From assembly GCF_014323605.1 (NCBI RefSeq), contig NZ_SCMB01000003.1, positions 1-64,000 of the forward strand: a stretch of 64,000 nt of DNA. The letters are read 5' to 3'. Source of the stretch: Lactobacillus kimbladii (GTDB lineage Bacteria > Bacillota > Bacilli > Lactobacillales > Lactobacillaceae). The first letter of the stretch is position 1. Each line of letters opens with the position of its first letter. Shown here piece by piece: positions 17,673-27,642 of the stretch. Under the pieces are notes generated by a model. It searched no databases. It had not been told where the DNA came from and saw nothing but the letters and a program-made list of their open reading frames with translations. Made by a program: the position numbers and the translations under genes.

Positions 17673-20600
17673 GTGCCACTAACAGAACTGATAATTGACG
17701 GCTTTAAATCCTTTGCCGAAAAAACAAAAATTAAATTTGACACCGGTATTACTGGCATAGTTGGTCCCAATGGTAGTGGTAAAAGTAATATTACTGAAGC
17801 GATCAGATGGGTCATGGGCGAATCAAGTGCCAAATCCTTGCGTGGTTCAAACATGAAAGATGTCATTTTTGCCGGAAGTGAATTCCGCCAACCGGCAAAT
17901 CATGCAGAAGTTTCTCTGATTTTTAACAATAAAAAACACGAACTAAATTTTAAGGAAGATCAAGTTGTTATAACTCGACGGATTTTAAGGTCTGGAGATA
18001 ATGAATATTTAATCAACAAAAAGAGTGTCAGACAACGTGATGTGCGTGCTCTGTTTTTGGATTCTGGAATTTCACAGGACAGTTTAGCAATTATTTCCCA
18101 AGGTCGGGTAGATCAAATACTAAATTCACGCCCGGAAGAAAGACGTTCATTATTTGAAGAAGCAGCTGGTGTACTTCATTTTAAGAAACAAAAAGAAGAA
18201 GCAAAAGTTCAGTTGGAACAGACAACAGATAATTTAGTGCGCATCAACGATCTTGTCAAAGAGCTAGAGCAGAGGATTGAACCTCTTCATGAACAAAGTT
18301 CTTTAGCTAAAGAATATCAATTTCAGAAAAAAGGTCTGGATCAAGAACTAAAAACTTTATTGGCTTTTGAAATTCAGGATTTAGATAATCAAAAAGAAAA
18401 AGAACAGGAAAAGGCTGATGAAAATCAGACTCTTTTATCGAAGCTGGATCGAGAAGTAAAAGATTCCCAAGAAGCTGTGGCAAACAAAAGAAAAGAATAT
18501 CAAACTTTAAATAGTCAAAGAGATAAGGTGCAAAATGATTTACTTTCTTTAACTAAAAAGCTTTCTGAAATTAATACCAATTTGCAAGTTGCGGAACAAA
18601 GTAAGCAATATAGCGCAGCTACCAAAAAAGAATACCAATCTGAATTGAATGACCTAAAAAAGCAATTATCGGCAATTGAAAATGATAGAATTGATCTGCT
18701 TGAAAAGGGAAAGAATTTAAAGAGTGAGCAAGAGAAGTTAAATGATAAAAGAACTGAACTCTGCGCTCAGCTAAAGGAAGATCCTGAACAGCTAAACCAA
18801 AAATTAGAGCAGCTCCGTTCAGCTTATATTCAGTTGTTGCAAGATCAAACTTCTAATAATAATGAAATAGTTTATTTGCATTCTGAACTGAAAAAACTTT
18901 CTGATAATAGCCAGTTTCAAACAGAAAATGTTGTTGAAGAACTGAGAAATGAAACTACTGAGCTTAAACGACTTAAATCTGAAGGTAAGTCACTTAAAGA
19001 AAACTGTCAGATTGAAGGACAAAAAATAGCAGATTTAACAAATGAGCAAAAAATAAGTCAAAAAAATTTGTCATCTCTTCAAGAATCGTTGTCGACCAAA
19101 AAACAACGTTTTAGTCAATTAAATGCGCGTTATGATGCTCTGGAAAATATACGCAAACGTCATGAAGGTTATTTTTACGGAGTCAAGAACGTTTTAAATA
19201 ATTTATCTGCTTATCCCGGAGTAATTGGAGCAGTAGGAGAATTAGTTACCTTTCCTGTTAAATATGAAGCTGCAATGGCTACAGCATTAGGGAATGGGGT
19301 TCAGGATTTAGTCACTAAATCAAAACTGGATGCTCGGGATGCTATTAACAAATTAAAGGAAAACCATGCGGGGCGTGCTACTTTTCTTCCTCTTGATGGA
19401 TTAAGGGAATATACAATACCAACTTCAACTATCAATACAATTTCTTCTTTTTCCGGATTTCAAGGTATTGCTAGCGAAATAGTTAAAAGTTTACCTAATC
19501 AAGATATTGCGCCTGCAATTAATTATCTCCTTGGAAATACTATAATAGTTGACACAATAAGCAATGCTATGAAGATAAGACAGAGAATTTCTCGCTATCG
19601 TATTGTAACTCTTGACGGAGATGTTATTTCACCTGGTGGTTCAATGACAGGAGGAGTGCGCAATCAAAAAAGCAACTCTCCACTTCAAACAACTGCTGAA
19701 CTGAGTCAATTAAGACAAAATATTAATGATTTAAAAGCAAAAATTAAGAATGAACAATCTCAGTTAGCTGATGCTGTAAGCAAGAATGAAATTTTAACTC
19801 AGCAGTTGAATGAAATGACATCGAAATTTCAAAATCTTAAACAAGAATTAGGTGAAGCAGCTCTTTCGTATCAAAACCAAGAAAAAGAAGTGAACAGGTT
19901 AAAGGCTGCGAATAGTTTGTTTGAACAACAAAAGCAAGAACGCAACCAGGAAATTGCTGAAACTAAGAACAAGATTAAGTCGGCTTCAAAAAAGAAGGAA
20001 GAACTGCAGGAGAAAATACTTCAGCAAAAACAGGATATTAGTGAATTGCAATTACGTATTAAGAACTTTTCAGAGTTGAATCAAGAGGTTCAGGAAAAGT
20101 TAAGCGAACTTGATCCGCAAATAGCGGTTTATGCTAATAAGTTGGAGAACGTTTCAAAGCAAAAATCCGATAAAAAGAATGAATCAAAGCAGCATCAAAA
20201 TCAAATTAATACTTTGTCCCAAAAGTTGAAAGAACTTGATGAAAATGATGTGCTTGGTGACGAAAAGAAGATGAACTTTGAACGCGAAAATAAAGAGGGG
20301 ATTGCAAAAAAGAAAAATTTGCAGGAACAACTTAATACTTTAAGTTCAAAATTAGGACAGTATGATGCTAAAATTAACCAGCTTGATCAGGTAGCGAGTC
20401 GTAATTATGAACTTCGTAAAGATGCTGCTGCTGAACAAAAAGATTTTTCTGTGAAAATAGCACAGTTGAATAGCCAAATAGATCAACGTTTAGATAATTT
20501 GAATACGGAATATTCACTAACATATGAGGCCGCATTGAATCAAGCCAAAACAGAAAATAACGAGACCAATAGGACACAACTTCAAAAGGATGTGAAATTG

Positions 20601-21236
20601 CATCGCATGTCTATTGCGGACATTGGTCCAGTTAATCTGAAGTCAATTGAAGAATATGAAAATGTCAAAAAACGTTACGACTTCCTTAATGCACAACAAA
20701 ATGATTTGTTAAAGGGTCGAGACAATTTAGAAAAATCGATGTCAGAACTTGATCAAGAAGTATGTAGTCGCTTTAGTAAAACTTTTACAGAGGTAGCTCA
20801 TAGTTTTACTGAATTATTTCCGGTGGTTTTTGGAGGTGGCAATGCCAAATTAGTTTTGACTAATCCTCAAGATTTATTGAACACAGGAGTTGAAATTATT
20901 GCTCAACCGCCGGGTAAAAAGTTGCAAAAACTAAGCTTATTATCAGGTGGAGAAAGGGCATTGACAGCAATTACATTGCTTTTTGCTATGCTCAAAGTTA
21001 AACCGGTACCATTTTGTGTACTGGATGAAGTGGAGGCAGCACTTGATGATGCAAACGTCACACGCTTTGCACATTTCTTAGAAGAATATGACATGCATAC
21101 GCAATTTATCGTAATAACACATAGAAGAGGAACAATGGAAAAAGCAGACCAACTTTATGGTGTTGTCATGCAAGAATCAGGCGTATCACAGGTATTGTCC
21201 GTATCATTAAAAGAATTAAAAAATGAGGTGAAATAA
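17673..21236 (+). CDS. smc: Chromosome partition protein SMC
   Basis: SMC is the ATPase of the condensin complex that compacts and segregates the chromosome with ScpA and ScpB. The 1187-residue protein has an N-terminal Walker A GPNGSGKS (31-38), two long coiled coils (roughly 165-500 and 675-1025), a hinge around 510-650 (GVIGAVGELVTFPVKYE), and C-terminal signature LSGGERALTA with Walker B CVLDEVEAALDD. The start is GTG at 17673 after GGGAGATGAG. ftsY begins 2 nt later. Confidence 0.97.
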   Translation: MPLTELIIDGFKSFAEKTKIKFDTGITGIVGPNGSGKSNITEAIRWVMGESSAKSLRGSNMKDVIFAGSEFRQPANHAEVSLIFNNKKHELNFKEDQVVITRRILRSGDNEYLINKKSVRQRDVRALFLDSGISQDSLAIISQGRVDQILNSRPEERRSLFEEAAGVLHFKKQKEEAKVQLEQTTDNLVRINDLVKELEQRIEPLHEQSSLAKEYQFQKKGLDQELKTLLAFEIQDLDNQKEKEQEKADENQTLLSKLDREVKDSQEAVANKRKEYQTLNSQRDKVQNDLLSLTKKLSEINTNLQVAEQSKQYSAATKKEYQSELNDLKKQLSAIENDRIDLLEKGKNLKSEQEKLNDKRTELCAQLKEDPEQLNQKLEQLRSAYIQLLQDQTSNNNEIVYLHSELKKLSDNSQFQTENVVEELRNETTELKRLKSEGKSLKENCQIEGQKIADLTNEQKISQKNLSSLQESLSTKKQRFSQLNARYDALENIRKRHEGYFYGVKNVLNNLSAYPGVIGAVGELVTFPVKYEAAMATALGNGVQDLVTKSKLDARDAINKLKENHAGRATFLPLDGLREYTIPTSTINTISSFSGFQGIASEIVKSLPNQDIAPAINYLLGNTIIVDTISNAMKIRQRISRYRIVTLDGDVISPGGSMTGGVRNQKSNSPLQTTAELSQLRQNINDLKAKIKNEQSQLADAVSKNEILTQQLNEMTSKFQNLKQELGEAALSYQNQEKEVNRLKAANSLFEQQKQERNQEIAETKNKIKSASKKKEELQEKILQQKQDISELQLRIKNFSELNQEVQEKLSELDPQIAVYANKLENVSKQKSDKKNESKQHQNQINTLSQKLKELDENDVLGDEKKMNFERENKEGIAKKKNLQEQLNTLSSKLGQYDAKINQLDQVASRNYELRKDAAAEQKDFSVKIAQLNSQIDQRLDNLNTEYSLTYEAALNQAKTENNETNRTQLQKDVKLHRMSIADIGPVNLKSIEEYENVKKRYDFLNAQQNDLLKGRDNLEKSMSELDQEVCSRFSKTFTEVAHSFTELFPVVFGGGNAKLVLTNPQDLLNTGVEIIAQPPGKKLQKLSLLSGGERALTAITLLFAMLKVKPVPFCVLDEVEAALDDANVTRFAHFLEEYDMHTQFIVITHRRGTMEKADQLYGVVMQESGVSQVLSVSLKELKNEVK

Positions 21237-21238
21237 CA

Positions 21239-22423
21239 GTGGGTTTATTTGATAAGATAAAAAAATCTTTATTTGGTGAAGATAATAGTAAAGCTGCTGA
21301 TGACTTGCAGAATCAGTCAGAAAAAGAGCAGCAAGAATCTTCTGAGGAGATAGAAAACAAGGAAGAGATAACCTCTGAAGAAAAACAAACTTCAGAAAAG
21401 AATGAATCAGAAAACGAAAATTCGACAGCTTTTCAGGAAGAAGAATCTTTAGAGCAAGAAACTGAGAATGAGACTGATAACGGAAAGCAAAATGAAACTG
21501 AATTATATGAAAAAGGTCTAGAGAAAACTAATCAGGGCTTTGGGGCTCGATTAAATCGCTTTTTTGCCCAGTTCAGGACTGTTGACGAAGATTTCTTTGA
21601 TGACTTGGAAGAGCTGCTAATTGAATCTGATGTCGGTTACGAGACTGCCGAAGAATTGACTGACGAACTGCGAGATGAAGCAAAATTGCAGAAAGCCAAG
21701 TCGCGAGATGATTTGAAAAAAGTTATTGTTGAAAAATTAGTTAATCTTTATGACCAAAGTGGTAATTCCGAAAATGAAAAATTAAAGTCTCATAAAGATG
21801 GCAAGCCGAATATTTATCTTTTTGTAGGTGTAAATGGCGCGGGCAAAACCACAACAATTGGTAAATTGGCTAAAAGATTTAAAGATGAAGGGAAGTCAGT
21901 TCTTTTAGCAGCAGCAGATACTTTCAGAGCTGGTGCAGTTGAACAATTATCAGAATGGGGCGAAAGAGTCGGTGTTCCAGTAGTAACTGGAAAGGAACAA
22001 GCTGATCCTGCTTCAGTTGTTTATGATGCGACTGATAAAGCTCTTAAAGAAAATTATGATTATTTATTAGTGGATACTGCTGGTCGTTTACAAAATAAAA
22101 AGAATTTAATGAATGAGCTGGAAAAAATTGAACGGACAATTAAAAAGCAAGCGCCAGAAGAGCCAACAGAAACTCTATTAGTTTTAGATGGCTCAACTGG
22201 TCAAAATGCACTCCTTCAAGCTAAGGATTTTGATAAGACTACCAAATTAACTGGATTGGTATTGACAAAATTGGACGGCTCTTCAAAGGGCGGAGTCGTT
22301 TTAGCAATTAGAAATGAGATGAAATTGCCGGTGAAATTAGTTGGTTTGGGTGAAAAAGCTAGCGATTTGGCTGATTTTGATGCCGCAAACTATGCAGTCG
22401 GATTATTTCATGATTTAATTTAA
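21239..22423 (+). CDS. ftsY: Signal recognition particle receptor FtsY
   Basis: FtsY is the GTPase receptor that docks the Ffh-RNA-ribosome complex at the membrane. The 394-residue protein has a long, very acidic N-terminal domain (about 20-95, rich in E, N and Q), a four-helix N domain, and the GTPase motifs GVNGAGKTTT, DTAGRLQNK and TKLDGSSKGG. The start is GTG directly after smc, with AATGAGGTG as ribosome site. Its partner gene ffh is at 26130. Confidence 0.96.
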   Translation: MGLFDKIKKSLFGEDNSKAADDLQNQSEKEQQESSEEIENKEEITSEEKQTSEKNESENENSTAFQEEESLEQETENETDNGKQNETELYEKGLEKTNQGFGARLNRFFAQFRTVDEDFFDDLEELLIESDVGYETAEELTDELRDEAKLQKAKSRDDLKKVIVEKLVNLYDQSGNSENEKLKSHKDGKPNIYLFVGVNGAGKTTTIGKLAKRFKDEGKSVLLAAADTFRAGAVEQLSEWGERVGVPVVTGKEQADPASVVYDATDKALKENYDYLLVDTAGRLQNKKNLMNELEKIERTIKKQAPEEPTETLLVLDGSTGQNALLQAKDFDKTTKLTGLVLTKLDGSSKGGVVLAIRNEMKLPVKLVGLGEKASDLADFDAANYAVGLFHDLI

Positions 22424-22457
22424 GAATAGATTTTTTAAAGGGAGTTATTTATATTTA

Positions 22458-23882
22458 ATGAAAGAATACAGTGCATGTACAACAATTTTAGTAGGTAAAA
22501 AGGCTTCAGTTGACGGTTCGACCATGATTGCTCGTAATGATGACACTTTTCGTCCAATTACACCGCAAAAATTTATTATCAGACCTGCTGCAAAAAATGA
22601 ATCAGGTCGTAAAATTAAGTCATGGTTGAATAAGTTTGAATTAGACTTGCCTGAAAATGCTCAGGCCGTTCCTGCTGTACCCAATGTTGATTACAAAAAC
22701 CGTGGTTATTACGATGAGAGCGGTATTAATCAAGAAAATGTAGCAATGTCTTGTACTGAATCAACTTATGGTAATGAGAGAGCACTCGCATATGATCCAC
22801 TGGTAAAAGATGGTCTTGATGAAGATTGCATGCAGTCAGTTGTTTTGCCTTATATTCATTCTGCTAGAAATGGAGTTGAATATTTAGGCAAACTGATAGC
22901 TAAATATGGTTCACCAGCAGGTAACTCAGTTCTGTTTGGTGACAAAAATGAGATCTGGTATATGGAAATTGTCACTGGCCACCACTGGGTAGCGCAACGT
23001 ATTCCAGATGATGCTTACGCAATTGCTGCAAATAGGGTTTCTATTGAACAAGTAGATTTTGCTGACACAAAAAACTTTATGTGGAGCGAGGGAATTCAGG
23101 AGTTTGTTGCCGATCACAACTTAAATGTTGATCATCAGGGATGGAATTTCCGTCATATTTTTGGTACTTATAGTGAACAAGATAGGTTTTATAATACTAA
23201 TCGTGTTTGGTACGGTCAAAAATATTTTAATCCCGAAATTGAACAAGATCCAACCGATGGTAATTTACCTTTTATTCAGCGTGCAGCTAAGAAAATAACC
23301 AGAGAAGATATTGAATTTGTGCTTGGCAGTCATTACCAAAACACTCCGTATGATCCTTTTGGTAAAGGCACGGAAGAAGAGAAGCATCGTTTCCGTCCAA
23401 TTGGTTTAAATAGAACGCAAAATTCCCACATTTTACAGATTAGAAATGATGTTGACTCTGACAAAGCAGCAATAATGTGGCTTTGTATTGGGGGTCCAAC
23501 TTTCACGCCTTTTGTACCATTCTTTGCTAATATGAATGATACTGATCCTTCTTACAATAACACATCAATGGAATATAATCTTAATGATGCTTGGTGGTAC
23601 TACAAATCCTTGGCAGCACTTGTAGAAACGCATTACCCACAGTTTGTTCAACTCGATACTGATTATCTAAATGAACTTAACCAATATTATCGCAGGCGTG
23701 TAGAAGATGTTATTGCTCAAGTTCAAGGTAAAACTGGTGCAGAATTGACCGCATATTTGACCAGGGCCAATCAAGAAACTGTCGCCTATACTAGAAAGCG
23801 TTCTGAAAAGCTTTGGGCCCAGATGATGATAGATTCAATCAATATGTCTAAATTAACCTTTAATATGGATGAAAATCTGTAA
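22458..23882 (+). CDS. pepD: C69-family dipeptidase PepD
   Basis: PepD hydrolyses a wide range of dipeptides in the cytoplasm, the last step of peptide use after Opp import. The 474-residue protein is an N-terminal nucleophile hydrolase of peptidase family C69. The likely catalytic cysteine is Cys7 in SACTTILVGKKASVDGS, followed by MIARNDD. There is no signal peptide. An ATG follows GGGAG. It lies 34 nt after ftsY without a visible terminator, and ends at a bidirectional terminator shared with the convergent permease gene. Confidence 0.93.
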   Translation: MKEYSACTTILVGKKASVDGSTMIARNDDTFRPITPQKFIIRPAAKNESGRKIKSWLNKFELDLPENAQAVPAVPNVDYKNRGYYDESGINQENVAMSCTESTYGNERALAYDPLVKDGLDEDCMQSVVLPYIHSARNGVEYLGKLIAKYGSPAGNSVLFGDKNEIWYMEIVTGHHWVAQRIPDDAYAIAANRVSIEQVDFADTKNFMWSEGIQEFVADHNLNVDHQGWNFRHIFGTYSEQDRFYNTNRVWYGQKYFNPEIEQDPTDGNLPFIQRAAKKITREDIEFVLGSHYQNTPYDPFGKGTEEEKHRFRPIGLNRTQNSHILQIRNDVDSDKAAIMWLCIGGPTFTPFVPFFANMNDTDPSYNNTSMEYNLNDAWWYYKSLAALVETHYPQFVQLDTDYLNELNQYYRRRVEDVIAQVQGKTGAELTAYLTRANQETVAYTRKRSEKLWAQMMIDSINMSKLTFNMDENL

Positions 23883-23895
23883 ATCTAATTGTATT

Positions 23896-23927
23896 AAAAA
23901 AGTCTGGAAAATTTCCAGACTTTTTTT
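23896..23927. terminator. Bidirectional terminator between pepD and the permease gene
   Basis: The palindrome GTCTGGAAAATTTCCAGAC is flanked by AAAAAA on the left and TTTTTTT on the right, so it can stop both convergent genes. Confidence 0.93.
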
Positions 23928-23942
23928 ATCGTGTGGTTAATG

Positions 23943-25376
23943 TCAGTTAGTTAATTTTTTATTCATGGCTGAATGACGAATGCCATAAATTAAATAAATA
24001 AAGACACCAATTAGTGACCATATTAGCATGTACTTTTTTGCTTGTATATCTAATCCCCAGAAAACAACAAAAGAACCAAGAAACGCTAAAAATGGCAGCA
24101 CAGGATACCAAGGCATTTTAAAAGCTGGATCTACAATATCTTTTCCTTCGCGTGGCCTTAAGCGATAGATTCCCAGAGAGACAAACATAAAGGCGATCAG
24201 GGTTCCAGCTGAGACTAATTGTGACAAGAATGAGAAGGGAATAAATGCAGAAATAATAATTGCAATAACCGCAACTGTCCATAATGAGTTTGCTGGGCGA
24301 TGTTCTTTATTCAATTTACCAAGTACCTTAGGAACCATGCCATCGCGACCAAATGAATATACCAAACGAGAACTTGCCATACAAAGACCAATTAAAGCAG
24401 TAAACATTCCTAAAATAGCAACAGACTGAACGATAGTGGCAATATGTCCGAAACCTGTTTTTCTTAAAGCATATCCGACTGGCTCAGCTGAATTTAAATA
24501 TTGGTGATAAGGTACCATTCCAACTAAGACTAAGCTGACGGCTACGAATAAAATAACCGCTATTAGCAACGAACCGATAATTCCCCGTGGCATAGTCTTT
24601 TGCGGATTAATAGCTTCTGCAGAGTTTGATGCAATGGTATCAAAGCCCAAGAATGAAATATAGATCATCGAAACTCCGGCGTAAATGCCTTGCCAGCCAC
24701 CAAAAGGTCCGTGAGCTGTTGCACGATAATGCGGTATAAAAGGAATGAAATTAGCTTTTTTAATAACTGTCAAGCCAACGCCTACAAAAAGCAAAATTGC
24801 TAAAACTTTGACCACCACTAAAACGTTTTCGACTCGAGAAGCTTTAGAGACTCCAAAGCTGACTAAAAATGCAGCCAACAAAATAGCTAGTAATGCAACA
24901 AGGTCAAATAATCCTCCATTTACGCCTAGTGGATTGGCTAGGGCAGCAGGTAATTTCCAGCCTAAAGGTGCTATTAATGCACGAAGATTAGCAGACAAAC
25001 CAGAGCTAATAAATGCCATTCCAATTAGGTATTCTGCTAAAAGAGCCCAACCAGAAAACCAACCCCAAAATTCTCCAAATATAACATTGATCCAAGAATA
25101 AACTGATCCTGCAAATGGCATTGCGGCTGCCATTTCTGCATAGGCGAATGCAACAAGACCAGCTACTATAGATGCAATAACACATGACAGGGCTACAGCG
25201 GGTCCTGTGTGCAGTGCTGCAACTTCTCCAGGTAATGTAAAAATTGAGGTTGAAACGATAGTACCTACACCCAGAGCTAAAAAGTCACGAACTTTTAGTG
25301 TTCTGACTAAGTGACCATCCTTTTCCTGATAAATATCTGGATCTTCTTTTCGATTCATTAATTTCCATAAATTCAC
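23943..25376 (-). CDS. APC-family amino acid permease
   Basis: This amino acid transporter of the APC superfamily has about 12-13 hydrophobic segments. The hallmark first helix is FLALGVGTIVSTSIFTLPGEVA, and FAYAEMAAAMPFAGSVYSW is the consensus of helices 2-3. From the chosen GTG at 25376 it is 477 residues; AAGGAG at 25386-25391 lies 9 nt before it. The frame stays open to an upstream GTG at 25442, giving 499 residues, but that start has no ribosome site. It resembles cationic amino acid transporters, but the substrate cannot be fixed. It is convergent with pepD and divergent from ylxM. Confidence 0.88.
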   Translation of the reverse strand: MNLWKLMNRKEDPDIYQEKDGHLVRTLKVRDFLALGVGTIVSTSIFTLPGEVAALHTGPAVALSCVIASIVAGLVAFAYAEMAAAMPFAGSVYSWINVIFGEFWGWFSGWALLAEYLIGMAFISSGLSANLRALIAPLGWKLPAALANPLGVNGGLFDLVALLAILLAAFLVSFGVSKASRVENVLVVVKVLAILLFVGVGLTVIKKANFIPFIPHYRATAHGPFGGWQGIYAGVSMIYISFLGFDTIASNSAEAINPQKTMPRGIIGSLLIAVILFVAVSLVLVGMVPYHQYLNSAEPVGYALRKTGFGHIATIVQSVAILGMFTALIGLCMASSRLVYSFGRDGMVPKVLGKLNKEHRPANSLWTVAVIAIIISAFIPFSFLSQLVSAGTLIAFMFVSLGIYRLRPREGKDIVDPAFKMPWYPVLPFLAFLGSFVVFWGLDIQAKKYMLIWSLIGVFIYLIYGIRHSAMNKKLTN

Positions 25377-25552
25377 ACTGAATTGCTCCTTAGCTTTGTT
25401 TAGCATTCTGTTTGAAAGAAATCTACCATTTAAAAAGTTCACACGGGTAACAACTTGAGTGCGAACTTACATTTTATATAGTAAAATTTGTTTTAAACAG
25501 TAGGTGTAGTGTAACGCTTTTAAATATTTTTTCAAAACAGTTTGATTACTCA

Positions 25553-25594
25553 AATAAAAAAACGGTACAAAATTAATATTTATTCGTGTACCGT
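25553..25594 (-). terminator. Minus-strand terminator in the permease leader region
   Basis: ACGGTACA and TGTACCGT (25562-25569, 25587-25594) form an 8-bp stem with a 17-nt AT-rich loop. Read on the minus strand it is followed by TTTTTTTATTTG. No minus-strand gene lies just upstream, so it ends either a short RNA or a leader of the permease mRNA. Confidence 0.6.
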
Positions 25595-25660
25595 CTAATC
25601 TAATAACTTTCAAGAATGATAATTCTATATCCGTGATAGTAAAATTCCTAAAAATTAATT
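25553..25660 (-). ncRNA. Possible small RNA or permease leader transcript of about 108 nt
   Basis: A good minus-strand promoter (25667-25695) is followed about 75 nt later by a terminator hairpin with a T-run. The interval has no ribosome site with a plausible reading frame. It does not show a T-box or any riboswitch consensus that I recognise. If termination is partial, the RNA would continue into the permease gene. This is inference from signals only. Confidence 0.35.
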
Positions 25661-25666
25661 AAATTA

Positions 25667-25695
25667 ATAATACAGATTTTTATTAAGAAAAGCAA
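25667..25695 (-). promoter_or_regulatory. Minus-strand promoter upstream of the permease
   Basis: On the minus strand there is TTGCTT, a 17-nt spacer and TATTAT. It is divergent from the ylxM promoter. Confidence 0.6.
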
Positions 25696-25757
25696 TAAAT
25701 TTTAGTATATCTTTAATTAAATTTTTGGCTTTCAAGATCGTCAATTTCTGACATTTT

Positions 25758-25766
25758 TGCTATACT
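25758..25766 (+). promoter_or_regulatory. Extended -10 promoter of ylxM-ffh
   Basis: TTGCTATACT contains a TGC-extended TATACT at 25761-25766. It overlaps the upstream in-frame TTG at 25757, supporting the ATG at 25784 as the ylxM start. Confidence 0.6.
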
Positions 25767-25783
25767 TGTTCAAGGTGAGGGCA

Positions 25784-26125
25784 ATGGACGAACTCGAAAA
25801 AAACGAAATATTAGGTGATTTATACGCATATTATGGTGATCTATTAACCAAGAGCCAGCAAAGTTATTTTGAAGACTATTATTATAACGACCTGTCTTTA
25901 GGAGAAATAGCCATTAATCATCATGTTTCACGTCAGGCAGTCTACGACAATTTACGTCGCTGTCGCAAGTTGTTAAAAAATTACGAAGATAATTTACATA
26001 TGCAGAGGGATTACAATATGATTGAAGACAAACTAGCAAAAGTTGTAGTCGCACTCAAAAAAGGCGAGTCAAGCCAAGCTTTACAAATAACTACTGATCT
26101 AATAAATCAACTGAGGGGAGAGTAA
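25784..26125 (+). CDS. ylxM: YlxM family DNA-binding protein
   Basis: YlxM (UPF0122) is a small helix-turn-helix protein found before ffh in Firmicutes and thought to act with the signal recognition particle. The 113-residue product contains a sigma-70 region 4-like fold: LSLGEIAINHHVSRQAVYDNL. The ATG at 25784 has AAGGTGAGG before it. The gene is separated from ffh by 4 nt. Confidence 0.93.
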   Translation: MDELEKNEILGDLYAYYGDLLTKSQQSYFEDYYYNDLSLGEIAINHHVSRQAVYDNLRRCRKLLKNYEDNLHMQRDYNMIEDKLAKVVVALKKGESSQALQITTDLINQLRGE

Positions 26126-26129
26126 TTCG

Positions 26130-27557
26130 ATGGCATTTGAAAATTTAAGTGAAAGAATTCAAAAGGCCTTAAAAAATCTAACAGGTAAAGGGAAAATATC
26201 AGAAGATGACATCAATAGTGCCAGTCGGGAAATTAGACTGGCATTACTGGAAGCTGATGTTAACTTTAAAGTTGTTAAAGATTTTATCAAGAAAATAAAG
26301 CAAGAAGCTCTCGGAAAAGAAGTTCAGGAAAGCCTTAATCCGGGTCAACAAGTCATTAAAATTGTTAACGATGAATTAACCAAGATGATGGGTGAGAGCG
26401 CAGTTTCCCTCAATAAATCTAAACATATTCCTACAATAATAATGATGGTAGGTTTACAAGGTACAGGTAAAACTACTACAGTTGGTAAGTTGGCAAACAG
26501 ATTAATACAAAAAGAAAAAGCAAGACCGTTGCTAATTGCTGGTGATATTTATCGTCCAGCGGCTATTGACCAGTTGCAGCAAATTGGTGACCAGCTAAAA
26601 GTTCCTGTTTATAGTGAAAAAGATCAAAAGGACGTAGCTCAAATAGTACAAGACGGCTTAAGTCAAGCCGATAAAGATAAAAATGATTATGTCATTATTG
26701 ATACCGCTGGTCGTTTGGAAATTGATGAGCCTTTGATGGAAGAACTTGAGCGCGTCAAAAAAGTTGCCCAACCGGATAATATTTTGCTGGTAGTAGATGC
26801 CATGACCGGTCAAGCAGCAACTGATGTTGCAAAGGGCTTTGACGAACGTTTAGACATCACCGGAGTTATTTTGACCAAACTTGATGGTGATACTCGTGGT
26901 GGTGCCGCTTTATCCATTAGAGCAGTAACCGGCAAGCCAATTATTTATACTGGTCAGGGTGAAAAATTAACTGACCTTGAACAATTCTATCCTGATCGTA
27001 TGGCTTCTAGAATTCTAGGTATGGGTGATATGCTGACTTTAATTGAAAAAGCTCAGCAGGATTATGATGCCAAAAAAGCTGAAGAAGTTGCTGAAAAAAT
27101 GAAAGAAAATACTTTCGATTTCAACGACTTTGTTGATCAGATTGAGCAAGTTGAAAAAATGGGGCCTCTTGATCAGTTGGTGAAGATGATTCCAGGAATG
27201 GCAAATAATCCCCAGCTTAAGAATGTCAACTTCGATAAAAAGCAAATTGTTTATGTGAAAGCAATTATTTCATCAATGACAGAAGAAGAGCGAGAAAATC
27301 CAGAGTTGCTTAATCCTAGTCGCAGAAGAAGAATAGCAGCTGGATCTGGGCGACCGGTAGTTGAAGTCAACAGAATGATTAAGCAATTTAAGCAGGCTCG
27401 CGATATGATGAGCAAAATTACTAAGGGTAATTTTAAGGGAATGGATAATTTGCCAGGAATGAATTCTCCAATGGGTCGGATGGCCATGAGACATATGGGT
27501 AAAAAATTTAAGAAAAACAAGAAAAAACGGATGAAAGTTAAAAGATACCATTCATAA
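26130..27557 (+). CDS. ffh: Signal recognition particle protein Ffh
   Basis: Ffh binds signal peptides and the small SRP RNA and delivers ribosomes to FtsY. The 475-residue protein has an N domain, GTPase motifs GLQGTGKTTT (about 108-117), DTAGRLEID and TKLDGDTRGG, and a methionine-rich C-terminal M domain from about 325 with MIPGM and MAMRHMGKK stretches. An ATG follows GGGGAGAG. No SRP RNA gene is visible in the window. rpsP follows under its own promoter. Confidence 0.97.
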   Translation: MAFENLSERIQKALKNLTGKGKISEDDINSASREIRLALLEADVNFKVVKDFIKKIKQEALGKEVQESLNPGQQVIKIVNDELTKMMGESAVSLNKSKHIPTIIMMVGLQGTGKTTTVGKLANRLIQKEKARPLLIAGDIYRPAAIDQLQQIGDQLKVPVYSEKDQKDVAQIVQDGLSQADKDKNDYVIIDTAGRLEIDEPLMEELERVKKVAQPDNILLVVDAMTGQAATDVAKGFDERLDITGVILTKLDGDTRGGAALSIRAVTGKPIIYTGQGEKLTDLEQFYPDRMASRILGMGDMLTLIEKAQQDYDAKKAEEVAEKMKENTFDFNDFVDQIEQVEKMGPLDQLVKMIPGMANNPQLKNVNFDKKQIVYVKAIISSMTEEERENPELLNPSRRRRIAAGSGRPVVEVNRMIKQFKQARDMMSKITKGNFKGMDNLPGMNSPMGRMAMRHMGKKFKKNKKKRMKVKRYHS

Positions 27558-27581
27558 AAATCACCTGTTAAGTAAAAACAC

Positions 27582-27610
27582 TTTACACCCTTTGAAAAAA
27601 ATGCTATATT
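27582..27610 (+). promoter_or_regulatory. rpsP promoter
   Basis: TTTACA, a 17-nt spacer and TATATT with a TGC-extended -10 lie 33 nt before rpsP. Confidence 0.8.
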
Positions 27611-27642
27611 ATTGTACGTAACTTTTAGGAGGAAATAAATTT

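Noticed and set aside
25443-25756. T-box or lysine riboswitch for the amino acid permease
   Set aside because: The leader is too short and lacks the T-box AGGGTGG-type sequence or any large multi-helix fold.
25757-25783. Longer ylxM start at an upstream TTG
   Set aside because: The TTG overlaps the -10 of the promoter and has no ribosome site, while the ATG at 25784 has AAGGTGAGG before it.
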